A stretch of DNA of 64,000 bases from Vigna angularis (Eukaryota; Streptophyta; Magnoliopsida; Fabales; Fabaceae): the NCBI RefSeq assembly GCF_016808095.1, contig NC_068970.1, positions 63,463,130 to 63,527,129 on the forward strand, written 5' to 3'. The stretch's first letter is position 1, and each line of letters begins with the position of its first letter. The notes beneath the pieces are model-generated. The model saw only the letters and a program-made list of their open reading frames with translations. It searched no databases and was not told the origin of the DNA. Below are positions 1 to 14,779 of this stretch, in pieces. The position numbers were made by a program, and so were the translations under genes.

Positions 1-1516
1 TTGAACTAGAGCGAATATAAATTGTAGTTTTATTACAGGCTAGCTTAATATAATTACATTTCTCCAATTGATGATAATTTGATTCCATGGTTAGTACTCA
101 CCCGTAATTCTTCACCATTTAAGGCTTAGTTACTGTAATTTAAATGAATGAAAATGGAAAGAAAAATATATATTGTTTGTAATTTGTATGAATAAATAAA
201 AAAGAAAATTAAACCAAAAAATAATAAGATTACAAAATTTTTACTCTAACACATTTTTTTGTTTTCGTTAATTTTTTAACATGAAAAATATTATTTTTGT
301 CATAAAATGTTATTTTGTTGTTAAAAACTGAAAACAAAATTAAAAAAAAATACTACCAACCACTTTTATGTCATTTTCATATCTCTTCATCAAGAAAATG
401 ATTTTGATAGCATCATGACTGGACTTCAACATGTGCCAACCCAATGGGCTAGTTTCACTACCCAACAAAAATGTAGCTATTGCTTTTTACACTCCCAATT
501 ACTAACTACACAACACTAATATAAAAAAACTAAAATACCTATCCATCCTTATTGTACTACATTATAATTGTAGTCCATGTTCGTCGTTATCATCATCAAG
601 GAAGAAGAAAAGAAGGATGAGACTGAAAAAAATGTGCAAAAAAAATATCAGAAAGGAGAATATATTATATCGGTTCCTAGATGATATAATTTGTGCTATG
701 GATTATAATTTTATTTTTTTTATACTTTTAAATTACATAATATGAATTTTAAATGGTTTTTTGAAATATAATAAACTTAGTTGCTAAAATAAATTATTCA
801 TTTTTAAATAACTATTAAACCATATTGATACGTTGACTAATATGATAATATTCATAATAGTATTAAATTTGATTTAGATATGCATTAATTCATTAAAGGT
901 CATTATTATCATTATTTTTCTAGATATAAAAAGCTTTCAAAAGTATTCCGTTCGACACCTGAACTCTAAATTTTTTTAACTTTGAAATTGTTTGATCTAA
1001 ATTGATATACCAAAATGTATTGTCAGATTTCAAATCTAAAAATAATATAAATTACTCAATCTTCAGTCTCCATAAATTTGATACGAAGGAATACAAAATA
1101 AAGAAAAAGATATTTAATATTTGATTCATAAAGATAAATATTGATTATACTTTTTTTACGCTTAAAAGATGATAAAGGGATAAAGCATTCTCAAGTTATG
1201 TATTAGACAAACATTAAACTTGTGTAATGTAGAAATTAAACTTCCACAATTTTTTAAATAATGTTATGATTTGTACAGAATAAATTATCATTGTTAATTA
1301 ACTAATAATGAATTGTTACAAGGTATTGGTTAGAAAATATTCTGGGAAAATATAGTATTCGGAGTGGCAAACGAAAATATAGAGAATCCCTAAAGAAAAA
1401 GAGAAATACAATAAAGACGAAACGGTGTCGTTAGTATTCTGGGAAAATATAGTATTAGGAGTGGGAAGGTTTTATATACTCAGAAGTGTGACATTTTGAG
1501 CTGAAACAACACACAA
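1..1516. other. AT-rich intergenic region and promoter of NFD6-like gene
   Basis: No coding or RNA gene is visible. The region is AT-rich with poly-A and poly-T runs. The phrase TTCTGGGAAAATATAGTATT occurs twice (about 1339 and 1437), an imperfect local duplication about 100 bp apart just upstream of the first gene. A TATA-like TTTTATATA lies near 1470, about 45 bp before the start codon. Confidence 0.5.
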
Positions 1517-3104
1517 ATGGCATCATCGAAGGTTTTGTGTAGGTTGTCAGCTCGGTTACAGACACTTGCTCACAGCAACTTCACCAAACCCTCACTTTCT
1601 CTTCTCTCCAATCCACTTCCTCTCTCTGCGCGCCGCCTTTCTCGTACTTTCCGGTGAGCCCCGCATCTCCCTCACGCTTCGTTTCATTCCCCAATAAAAA
1701 AAAAAAATGGATTTTTACATTGACATTTCGTTCTTGAAAACCTATATGACACTTTCATATGATTTTGTTTATTCTTTTGTTTTAATTAAACTTTGTAATT
1801 TGGTTGGTTAGGTTACCGGTGGAGTTGGCGAGCTTGGAATCAATTATGCCGTTACATAGTGCGGTGGCTTCAGCTCGATTAGTGTCAAGCTTGTCTGTTG
1901 AGTCTAAGGGTTGGGGGTTAGTTCCTCAAGGTGTGTTCTTTTTGCGTGTATTCACTATTCAGCAATGTTATTGTGAATTTCTGACATGACTTTAAGGAAT
2001 GTGAGATGAGATTTGTGGCAAGGACTTTCGTTGCACGTCACACTAATAGCCCGTGTTTTTTTCTTGTGTTTTGTATCTTCGTTTTTTTATATGCGTATAC
2101 AATTAGGAGGGTGAGGTTTGAATCGAAGAGCTCGTGTAAAGTACTCAAAATTCCTAGCATTAAACCAATCCTAGGAAGTAAAGTTAATGTTGCTATATTG
2201 TGTTGTGTACATTTCTGCTGTTTTCTGTTGCATTGCTTATGAATTAGAACTACAAGTGGGGGAGAGAAAGGTCTGATCGGTTAAACTTCTCAATAAATAT
2301 TCATAGGAGAAGAAAACAAGAAAGTAAAATAAGTTGTGTTTATCTCGGGAGTTAAAATCTACTTATGCACTTTGGATTTAAATAAGTTAGACGAGGGAGG
2401 CTCTATAAAAAAGCGAAGTGCATAAATTGATTTTCCAATACCATTACCAAATGATCAGCACTTGGCATTGGAAGTATATATATTTGTGAGAGAATTTACT
2501 TAGATGTGAGAAAACATACGGCAGGCATTCAAGGGAAATGTGTTCTGAAGTCTGGCACCAAGGGGTAAGATGAGGGAGTTCTTCCAAATGATATAGTAAA
2601 TTGGTCAATATCATTTTCATTTTACCTATTTTTTTTAAACTTTGGAAGCTTTGGATCTTATGCTAGTAGATAAATAGACAGACATAAAAAAGGCCTAAAT
2701 AAATCATGATGGTATTATTGTGGTGAAGTTTTGCTGCAGTGCATTTCAGGGTATGAGTGTTAACTGTTAAGTAGAGATACCTGATGGCCAAGAAGACAAA
2801 TATCTAGACTTTTTAATTTTTGCATAAGATTATATTTTAGAACTCAACAAAATTAAATGTCATTGGATCCTTTCACACTTTGTTAGAAGTTGTCTGCGTG
2901 AGTAAATATCTATCTTTGATGTTAGGCTTGCTGTACACTGTAGAAATATCAGGATTTTTTTGTTAAAATACATTGTTGATTAGAAAATTGCACCCATCTC
3001 ATTTTTCTATCTGATTAGAGGTACTAACTTTAATAACTGGATGACAAGAACTCATTGCAATGCTTCCATTTGTGTATTTTACAGGTATTTCCATGCCTTT
3101 ATGA
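1517..3104 (+). CDS. NFD6-like: NUCLEAR FUSION DEFECTIVE 6-like mitochondrial/plastid protein, 3 exons
   Basis: Exons 1517-1653, 1812-1930 and 3085-3104 join in frame to 91 codons plus stop. The N-terminus (MASSKVLCRLSARLQ) is basic, serine-rich and lacks acids, as in an organelle targeting peptide. The core (PVELASLESIMPLHSAVAS, then GWGLVPQ) matches my memory of plant NFD6-like proteins, and the last tiny exon supplies the usual ISMPL ending. All introns are GT-AG; the second is 1154 bp. NFD6 in Arabidopsis is needed for fusion of polar nuclei, but the molecular function of the family is unknown. If intron 2 is retained, the frame runs on 19 residues beyond the splice site to a stop at 1987-1989, so an alternative C-terminus is possible. 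Family assignment is fairly secure; the last exon depends on the reading of a short sequence. Confidence 0.8.
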
Positions 3105-5745
<2,641 letters not shown>

Positions 5746-5880
5746 ACGTAATCTAATGAAGTAAAAATCTCATTTGAGCAGATTTGTATATGAAAGAAAA
5801 AACATATAATATCTTGGAGTGAGGGTGAAGAGTTATCGGAGAGAGCACAGACGAAGTGACAGATGGTGGTGAGGTAGGTG

Positions 5881-8800
5881 ATGGCTCCCTTTGCCCTTTA
5901 TTTCAACACTCTGCAATTTCGACAATCTCTCACTTTATCGTACTCTAAGCCTAACCTTTGTCGTCTCTATCAACCTCGCCCTTCAAACAACATCGTCACT
6001 TTCATTTCCATCAAAAGAAAACAAACTGCAACTCGATACTCTTATCTCAATTCTCTACCTGAAACCGCTTCATGGTTTGCTAAGACAGCTCCTTTCGCTT
6101 TCAGAGACTGCAGGGGGTCTTTGGAAGCAAAAGCTACCATCAGTGGCAGCAGTTGCACGGTTACCGAGAAAGTGGAAAAGAAGATGAGGAAGAGGAAACT
6201 GGATAGGGATAGCCCGCAAGTGAAGTTGAAGAATGCTTTGGACATGTGTTCTAAAAGAGGTGATGTTATGGAGGCGTTGTCCTTATATGACTCTGCAATC
6301 TCAGAGGGTGTCAAACTGGGGCAGCACCATTACACTGTGTTGTTGTATCTGTGTTCTTCTGCGGCTGTCGGTGTTGTTCGACCGGCTAAAAGTGGAAGTG
6401 GTGCTAGAACTCTCAACGCACTTGTTTCCTCTGACGGACTTCTGAATGAGGGGTTGAGTGGACCAATGGACACAAATGACTCATCTTTGGAGTTGGATTG
6501 CAATGCTGAATTAAATTCTGATTTGAATTCCACTCGGAAAGATGGGGTTTTTCTGGTGAGTGAGGAAGACAAAAGATATGCACTGCAGAGAGGGTTTGAG
6601 GTGTATGAGAATATGTGTGTGGGTAAGGTTCAAATGAATGAGGCTGCGCTGACGGCTGTGGCTCGAATGGCCATGTCCGTGGGTGATGGTGACATGGCTT
6701 TTGAGATGGTGAGACAGATGAATGACTTGGGGATAAGTCCTAGGTTAAGGTCTTACGGTCCTGCTTTATCAACATTTTGCAATAATGGGGAGATAGATAA
6801 GGCATTTGCTGTTGAAAAGCACATGCTTGAGCATGGTGTTTACCCTGAAGAGCCTGAGTTGGAGGCTCTCTTGAGGGTGAGCATAGGAGCTGGAAATAGT
6901 GACAGGGTTTATTACGTGTTGCACAAATTAAGAAGTAGTGTGAGGAAAGTATCTCAGGCCACTGCGTCTTTGATTGTTGATTGGTTTAAGAGCAAGCAGG
7001 CTTCAAGAGTTGGGAAGAGAAAATGGGATAGGAGATTGATAACGGAAGCAATAGAAAATAATGGTGGAGGCTGGCATGGGCAGGGTTGGTTGGGTAAGGG
7101 GAAATGGGAAGTTGCTCATACAACCATTGGAAAGGATGGAGTGTGTAACTGCTGTGGACTGCAGTTGACCACTATTGATCTCGATCCTATTGAAACTGAA
7201 CATTTTGCCAATTCAGTTGCATCTATGGCCATGATGAGAGAAAAAGGATCAAACTTCCAGAAATTTCAGGTAAGAAACTATCATAATTTGTATTTGATCT
7301 AATCTAATTAATGTTGTAGATTGATGATGTTGCAATTGGAATATATGAAAATGTGCATTGCAGAAATGGCTTGACTACTATGGACCTTTTGAAGCGGTGG
7401 TAGATGCTGCAAATGTTGGCCTTTTTGGCCAAAGTAGGTTCATGCCACACAAGGCAAGTTACTGAGTGTGGAAAATACTCTTATCTTTTCTTCCCTGTTT
7501 GTTGTTCTTGTTATGGTTATTAATTATTTTCTTTTGAGATGAAAACTTTAGATCAATGCTGTTGCCAACGAAATGCGCCAAAGGCTCCCTTCAAAGAAGT
7601 TTCCACTTATTATTTTGCATAATAAGCGTATCAAGGGAGACAAAATGGATGAACCAGTCAACAGGGCATTAATTGATAAGTGGAAGAGTGCTGATGCACT
7701 CTATGCAACACCTTCTGGATCAAATGATGACTGGTAAGAACAAATGTTATTAACATTTTTGTTATTTGTTTCTACTGGATAGGCATGTCGTGCTGCATTT
7801 ACTGACCTGTGTTTCAGGTACTGGTTGTATGCAACTATAAAATTTAAATGCTTACTTGTTACCAACGATGAGATGAGAGATCATCTATTTCAACTTTTGG
7901 GAAATGACTTTTTCCCCAAATGGAAAGAAAGGCATCAGGTAATGCCCTTTGGAAAGAAGTGTTTTCTATTAGATCTTTGTTTTTATTGTCATACTGATTT
8001 TATATATCTGATGAAATAATGTTTTAGTCATGGTAATTGGTTAAATCATATATAGACAAATACATCTGCAATTTAAGGTTTAAATCATTGGTAATAAGGT
8101 TTTGTCTTGAATTTACATTCCCTTTCTTTGATTATGTGCAATTTAAGCCCATCGTAACATTGGAATCCCTGTCTACCAAATTTAAGGTACGCTTCAGTTT
8201 TTCTGGTGGTGGTAGTCCAGTGTTTCACATGCCCCCTCCTTGTTCTGTTGTAATTCAGGTAAGCTCTTACCCTGTTCGAAAAGCAGCAGAGCATGAACAC
8301 AGATTAAGTTATATTTGTCTGTATCTAAATTTGAAACAATAAAGATGTGAAGAAAAGAAAGAAAGAAAGAAGGAAACATAACATGGCAATTGTGGTAACA
8401 GGAATCAGAGGAAGGCCACTGGCATATTCCAATTGAAACAGAACTTGATTATGAATCAGAAAGAAGATGGTTGTGCATTACCCGTGCTAAACTAGACATG
8501 GTTTGTAAAGATTCTTCCGCATCATTTAAAGGTAATTGATGGCGCACTCACTAAGGACTCTATCTGGTTTGCACTTACATGGCTGCTTTTACAACTTATT
8601 GTCTTAATTACTCTTGTTTCAATGAAATTAAGGTATTCTTTATGATAGTAGAAAGTATTTGTCAAAAATAAAATTTTAAGCAGTAGTAGCGACAACAAAT
8701 TCATTACCAAAATACATGGTATATAGTAGAAATTCAAACTTCCCTACAGGTGTTTTAAACCCATACGTTGTTGCTTCTTGTATTAACTCTTCATTACATA

Positions 8801-9642
8801 TGCTACCCAAGTTCATCTGGACTGATATAAACTCAGCTAGCTTGTTTTCTGTGACGATGAACATTGGGATTTCAGATGGTCAAAGGTTAGGGTTGGAAAT
8901 GCAAGAACTTGTTACTCGCTAAATATATGGTCAAAGGTGAAAACACTAATTTGAATTTATTTGTTCTTTCTTTATGCAATGGTTCATGTAACATTCATGA
9001 TCTTCTATATATACTTATCTAGGTCCCTTTTGTTATTCACTTTTCTTTTGACATGTAGAGTCACTTCTCCACTCAATTAAATAGCATAGGCTTTTGAATT
9101 GTACTAATAAAAATAGAAAATTCATTTCATTACCTCAAAAGAAAAAGAAAAGGATTTACAAGGTCATACATGGCACAGGGAGTTCGGTGTTTCGAACATA
9201 ATTATTAGTAACTTTAAAAATCTAAGGGTAGCTCAAGCACAATGATCTAACTCTTTTAGTCCTCATCATTTAGTCTGATAAACATGTCTGTTACAGCTCC
9301 AATGTTTGCCATCGTTATTTATTGCCAATTATAAAGCTTTTTCCTTTTAATCAACTTAATGTTATGCTAATCTCCTCCTCGTTTTCTTCCCTTTCGTTAG
9401 ACTCTAGACACTTGCAAAAAGGAGAACGTGCAAGATCAACTACTAAAAATGCGTCTGAAAAGGAATCACAACGTCAGAATCTTTTCAACCACGAAGAAAA
9501 AAGGGAAACGTCTCAGGAATTGTATAAAAGTGTTGGAGATAATTTTTTAGGACCCGTATCCTCGGATAATAATAACTCTATATTGTCTGACATTGAAGCT
9601 GCAGAATCGATTGGTGGTTGTACCATTGATTTTCAGATATAG
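5881..9642 (+). CDS. PRORP1: Proteinaceous RNase P (PRORP1-like), 7 exons
   Basis: Protein-only RNase P cleaves the 5' leader from tRNA precursors; PRORP1 acts in mitochondria and chloroplasts. Exons: 5881-7269, 7364-7453, 7552-7733, 7818-7938, 8187-8258, 8402-8531 and 9401-9642, giving 741 aa. The N-terminus looks like a transit peptide, followed by a PPR region at about residues 110-390. Zinc ligands are C422 and C425 (CNCC), the H of GHWHIP and the C of RRWLCI. The NYN nuclease domain has the catalytic aspartates: D477 (VVDAANVGLF), D552 and D553 (SGSNDDWYWL) and D571 (TNDEMRDH). Intron 2 has a GC donor (AAG/GCAAGT); the others are GT-AG. The last exon adds about 80 polar residues beyond the Arabidopsis-type end. 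If the last intron is not spliced, translation stops after SFKGN at about 8540. The start is the ATG at 5881. Family and catalytic residues are certain; the last exon is likely but unproven. Confidence 0.93.
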
Positions 9643-10972
9643 AGTTGCCATTGTCGTGTTGATTATCTTGAGCTATGCACTAGAAATTATCATAGTGGTT
9701 TGATGTGAAGCTCCAATATAGTTTTATATTGCCGGGAGAAATACAAAGGATGATATGTAGTTCTAAATTATTATCTAGAATTAACTTCTGCATTCAAAAC
9801 GTTGAATTGTTGCTCACACATGGGACAAGATACTATTTCGTGATTATTTAACCGTCATCACATAGGACAAGATACTATCCACAGTTGATAGTTAATGGAC
9901 AGAACAGCAAATTTCAATTAAACAGTTCTTTGTCATGTTAACGAATCATAATTAAATCAAATTTGAACAGCAGAAGGCATCTGCATGTTGCATACCATAC
10001 TGAAGATACAAAAAAAAGTCACAGGTAATCAAGTTGGTTACTAAATTTGTATCTTCAGCACTTTTGTGACTGTGTGACGTTGATGTTCAAATATCCTTGC
10101 TTTACCAAACCACCTTTTCCATCTTGCTACCCGGTACTTCGTATGTGTCTGTATCATGGTTGGTTATTTTGTTTCCTTCTTCCTCATCTTCACCCAAATC
10201 TTCCATTTTTGACGTTGTTTTGTAATAATAACTCACCCAATTAAGGCTTCCTTAGAGGGGATCATTCTAAATCTCACAAGGTTGATCGAATAAAATAAGA
10301 TTGTGTATCTAACAGGTTCCTTTTTGTTCTAAAAGAATGTGAGGTGAAAGGCTTTAACTATGCGTAAGCAATTATGATTATTTTAATTAAAAGTTCACAT
10401 GATATACATCCTACGTATACATACATGCGATGTCAAATGAAACACCACATGTGCTAAGCTGTTTAAGCCTCCAGCCAAATAAGCCCTCCAACAAGTCACG
10501 TGCCTTTCAAAATATAAATATAAATATTATTAGCAACGACATATATCATATACGAGAGTGAGTGACTTGTTCTTATCAGAAAACTCAAGATGACAATCTC
10601 ACTGAGTAATTATAAGCCACTGTTTGTTGCATGATTGACAATATTTAAAGAAATGACATCCCAGTAGGGCCTGTTATTGCACTATACTGTGAGTCATTAC
10701 TTTGAGGTTTTAATTAATTAGATGCCCATCATGGTAAAAAACAGAATATCACGGGACTGAAACTGTTTATTTGTCATCATGCTCTATAATGTGTGTGCTG
10801 GCTGGTCATGGGCTGCAGAATCTGTTTTTTAGGAGCCTTGTTTGCTTCATCATATCACAAGCCTCCAAAAGCCAGATTACATAAATCCTCTTATAATTAC
10901 TTGCTGAGCCTCATTCAGAAAAGTGAGCATTATATTAGATCCTAAGTTTACAAGCATTAAGCTTGTAGCAAT
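9643..10972. other. 3' UTR of PRORP and promoter of ABIL gene
   Basis: No coding sequence is seen. The first part is the probable PRORP 3' UTR. The part after about 10400 should hold the ABIL promoter and 5' UTR. Confidence 0.4.
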
Positions 10973-12769
10973 ATGATGGAGTTGAATGTCAGGTCTATAG
11001 CTGATGCTGAGGTAGAAGAAACCATGCGCTTTGACAAGTCTCTTCAGGTTCACATCTAGACTCTACAATACTTTATATGTTAGTTATACTTTTAAGTTCA
11101 ATCTTTTGTTCATGAATATGGCGTTTGCATTGCAGGAGCTGAGGGAACTAAGGTCTCAACTACACAAAGCAGCTGAATACTGTGAAACAGCTTTCTCTAA
11201 GAGTGAAGAGAATAATGAGTGAGTGCTCTAAACTCACCATGCTCTAAGCCTAGAGTTAGCTTTCATTTTTCCAGTTTGATTGTCTTAAAAATCTAGCTTT
11301 CGTAGTTGTTTTTGTGTCTAAATGGATTCAGATGTGTTTGAAAGAGTACATAAGCTTGAAACTGAAGAAACAGAAACTTGTACGAGACCTTTGAAAAAAC
11401 TTAGGATGTGTCTAAATGTGGAGTGAGTGACGTACTCAAAATCTCAAATTGTACGAGACTGAAATACTGTGTGTATAAATATAAATGGAAATGAATTACA
11501 ATTCTCACTACTAATAATTGTGGTTGGTTGGGATGATTTAGTTGCTGTTTTAAGAGGTTACGTATTAAAACCAGTTTAGTAGTTCCTGCTATGTTGCTTG
11601 TGTTTTCTCATTCATATTAAATATAGTTTGTTTGGTTGGTGCATATGTTGACGCGTGACAAACTGGTATTGGAAAATGTTGCAGTGTGGTGGACGACACA
11701 AAAGAGTACATCTGCAAGAGCATAGTCACTGTCATTGATCATCTTGGAAACGTATCTTCCAATCTCGATGGCCTTATTTCTCACACTAATGCATTTTCTG
11801 AAGCCGAGTTACGAATCCAATGCCTTCAACAAGTTAGTATTACTTCACACAAATCACTCCCTTATTTAAAATTATCTAACCAAGTTTGTATTTGTTTCTT
11901 GATAGAGACTTCTCTCGTGTCAACAATATGCTCGCAAATTGGCCGTCTCAAAAATGCAATGCAATGAGAATTCGCTGAGATTTCATTCGCGTTATTTATC
12001 ACCATGTAAAACAAATATTCCCTTCACTCCAAATCAATCACATTGTTGTACCATCACAAATTCTTTTCATTTATGGTATTGATTTTTATGATCTGCAGCA
12101 CCTTCCCTTGTTGAGAGATCAAGCAGTAAGAAAGTAACAAGGTAATTAATACTTCTCCATTGGTAGTTAACTTGAAACTGAAATATATGTTAGCTAATAT
12201 GTGACTTTTTCATCAATCAAATGAAGAGATTCCGAAAGTGAAGCTCCTTTGAAGTTAGATGATAAACATTTACCAGAGACATACGAGGATTTGCCACTCT
12301 TTATGTACACCCATAAGCCTCCAGTTGATCAGAATTTGAAGCCAACCACAGGCACACTTAACAGCCACAATAATTTGGCCATGGGTAGGTACTATGTAGA
12401 ACAGTATTAAATATCGTTATCTCTAATTTTGGGGTTTCATCTCTAACATTTTGTTCTTAAACATTTTCCTGCTTTAAACAATAGTGGCACCAATTAAGGA
12501 TGGTTTGTCCTTCTTATCGAAAGTTCCAAATCCTAAATTCCATTTCCAAGTAAGTGTGTCCTCTGTACTATACAAAAAATTTACATTTTTAAGACTATTT
12601 TACCTTTATACTTGTGTAATGTAAAAGTTTACTATAGTCCTATTTCTTTTTTTTTTATCTGTGCATGTTTTTGTATATGCAGAGTACACAGAAGGTTGGA
12701 CGCCACAGAAGATCACTGCATGGTAGTGACATCTTATGGCTCTTCAGGCGTTCAAAACGAGTCCAGTGA
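10973..12769 (+). CDS. ABIL family protein (ABI-1-like subunit of SCAR/WAVE complex), 8 exons
   Basis: ABIL proteins are the plant Abi subunits of the SCAR/WAVE regulatory complex, which activates ARP2/3 and branched actin growth (trichome and pavement cell shape). Exons: 10973-11047, 11136-11218, 11685-11832, 11906-12005, 12099-12141, 12227-12384, 12485-12549 and 12683-12769, giving 252 aa in one continuous frame with GT-AG introns. The N-terminal half is helical and coiled-coil-like: SLQELRELRSQLHKAAEYCE, then VDHLGNVSSNLDGL-type residues (here VIDHLGNVSSNLDGLI) and LRIQCLQQRLLSCQQYARKL. The middle is serine- and proline-rich. The C-terminus is basic (RRSLHGSDILWLFRRSKRV), as is usual in the family. 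It is somewhat shorter than the 300-aa class, so it may be an ABIL4/5-type member. Two ATGs occur in tandem at the start; the first is used here. Confidence 0.88.
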
Positions 12770-14687
12770 AAAACCAAGAACCTATTCATGTGCAAATCTT
12801 CACTCTTCACAGAGTTTATAATGTTTTACCAATACAAGAAAATATTTGTATTTCAAGCACAGTGAAAGTTTATCTTTTTTTCGTAAGATAAAGGTTTTCT
12901 TAAATCTAAGATTTAGAGTTAGAGCATCTGACAGTGTATAAATGCTGATCTAACTCAATTTCCGAAATAAAAATGCTGAGGGCAACTACCTAAAAACTGG
13001 TCTCAAGTGCGACCAAAATGAAAGGAGCTGAAAATAAAGTGGATGAGGATTTTAGTTATGATCTTAGACGAGAGTGAGTGTAATATATCATCATAATTTT
13101 ACTTGTTTAAGTGAGAGAGTGAACATTCAGCAAGTGTTTGACTCAAAATGTACAAGTTATTTACCTATTTTTTTTGTGTATTCAGTGTTTCCTCTCTAGC
13201 CTCACTAATATAGTATATCAATTTAATATACTCAATCAAAATACTATCAAAATTCAACATGTGTACAATTCTTGCACTGTATCCGTACACACTTGTATAA
13301 AGACATGATACAACGTCAACAAATTCAGAACCCAACATAGAAAGAACAAAGGACATAGTCGATCTACCCAACCACTCCCTCTAATAATTACTCATTACTC
13401 TTTTTGTGGGAATGATTTTAATTTCACTATTCTAAATAAAAAATGAAATCTATAAAAATTATCTTTAATCACTTATTCTCAAAACCGTCTTAAAAAACAA
13501 AAATTTTACCTGTTAATTTTATTTATATTTATTGAGTTTGTTTAAATAATTCATTAATACATATTAAAGTATCAATTATTAATACATATTAAAGTGATAC
13601 TTAAACATAGGACTTCCACAGTCAAATTGGAACATCAACTATAGCCTACTTCATCTTATTCTACACAATACACTGTCTTTTAAGAGTAATTTGTTCCTTT
13701 TCTTTTTATTAAAATTCTAAAGCAACATAACTTTTTGTTTAAGGAAAAAAATTATAATAATTAACTTATTTAAAATTATATATATATCATTGATTTTGTT
13801 TTCAGTGATAAATATAGGTGGGATTAAGTCCCTGAAATTCAAACTAATTGAATACCGAAAAATTTGATGATTAAGCGGTAGAGTTGAACAGATATAAAAA
13901 AGAAAATGGAAATGCCCCCACAAAGATTGGTTCAAAAGAACAATTCTTATTTATATCTAGAAATTTTATTGGTAGAGTGAAAATAGTACGGAGAAAAAAT
14001 AAATATGAGAAAAATAAATAGATAATAATGTTTTGGGAGAAGGAAAACCAGGAAATCATGAAAATGTGATTTGTTAGTTAGTTTTACTCTATTATTTTAT
14101 CTATTTTCATTTTTTATATTTTTTCAATGTAAGTTTGACAAGATAAGAAAAATTTGAAAGGGTACGTAATTACAAAAAATAGAGCAAAAATTTGTATGTT
14201 TGATTTTAAATTTCGTAAAATAAAAATAAATAAATAAATAATATTTTAATAATATGTTTTTATACAATTTAATATATATACATTTTTTATTAATTGCTGA
14301 AGAAGTATTGCTTTTGTTCTGTATTTACAATAGTAATTAATTATTTGTTTTCATGATAGTTGTTTAAGACTTTTTTTTATGTAAACCAAGAAAAACGTTT
14401 AATCTTGTTTAGTATAATTACTATGACTATATGTTTCAGTTTTTATTTTATTTTATATGTTTCAGTTTTTTATTTTAATATATTACTATGAATAATTACT
14501 TTTTCGATGTTATAAAAATTAATTTTGTTCTCACTTCAAATTATTTGAATTAAGAATATGACTAGAACAAAATTATGTTATTTTGAAATTTAAAAAAGTG
14601 ACTGATAAAAATTAATATTTTATTAAATAACTGAAATTTAAAAAGAAACAAACTCAACTCAACGCAATTCTTAATTGAAAAATACAA

Positions 14688-14690
<3 letters not shown>
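12770..14690. other. 3' UTR and AT-rich intergenic DNA, no gene seen
   Basis: The ABIL 3' UTR is followed by strongly AT-rich DNA. Open frames on the minus strand at 13.7-14.1 kb are phenylalanine- and isoleucine-rich products of AT-rich DNA and are not credible genes. Confidence 0.4.

Positions 14691-14776
<86 letters not shown>
14691..14776. repeat. (TA)n microsatellite, about 43 units
   Basis: An uninterrupted run of TA dinucleotides between the ABIL gene and the DUF4378 gene. Confidence 0.97.
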
Positions 14777-14779
<3 letters not shown>

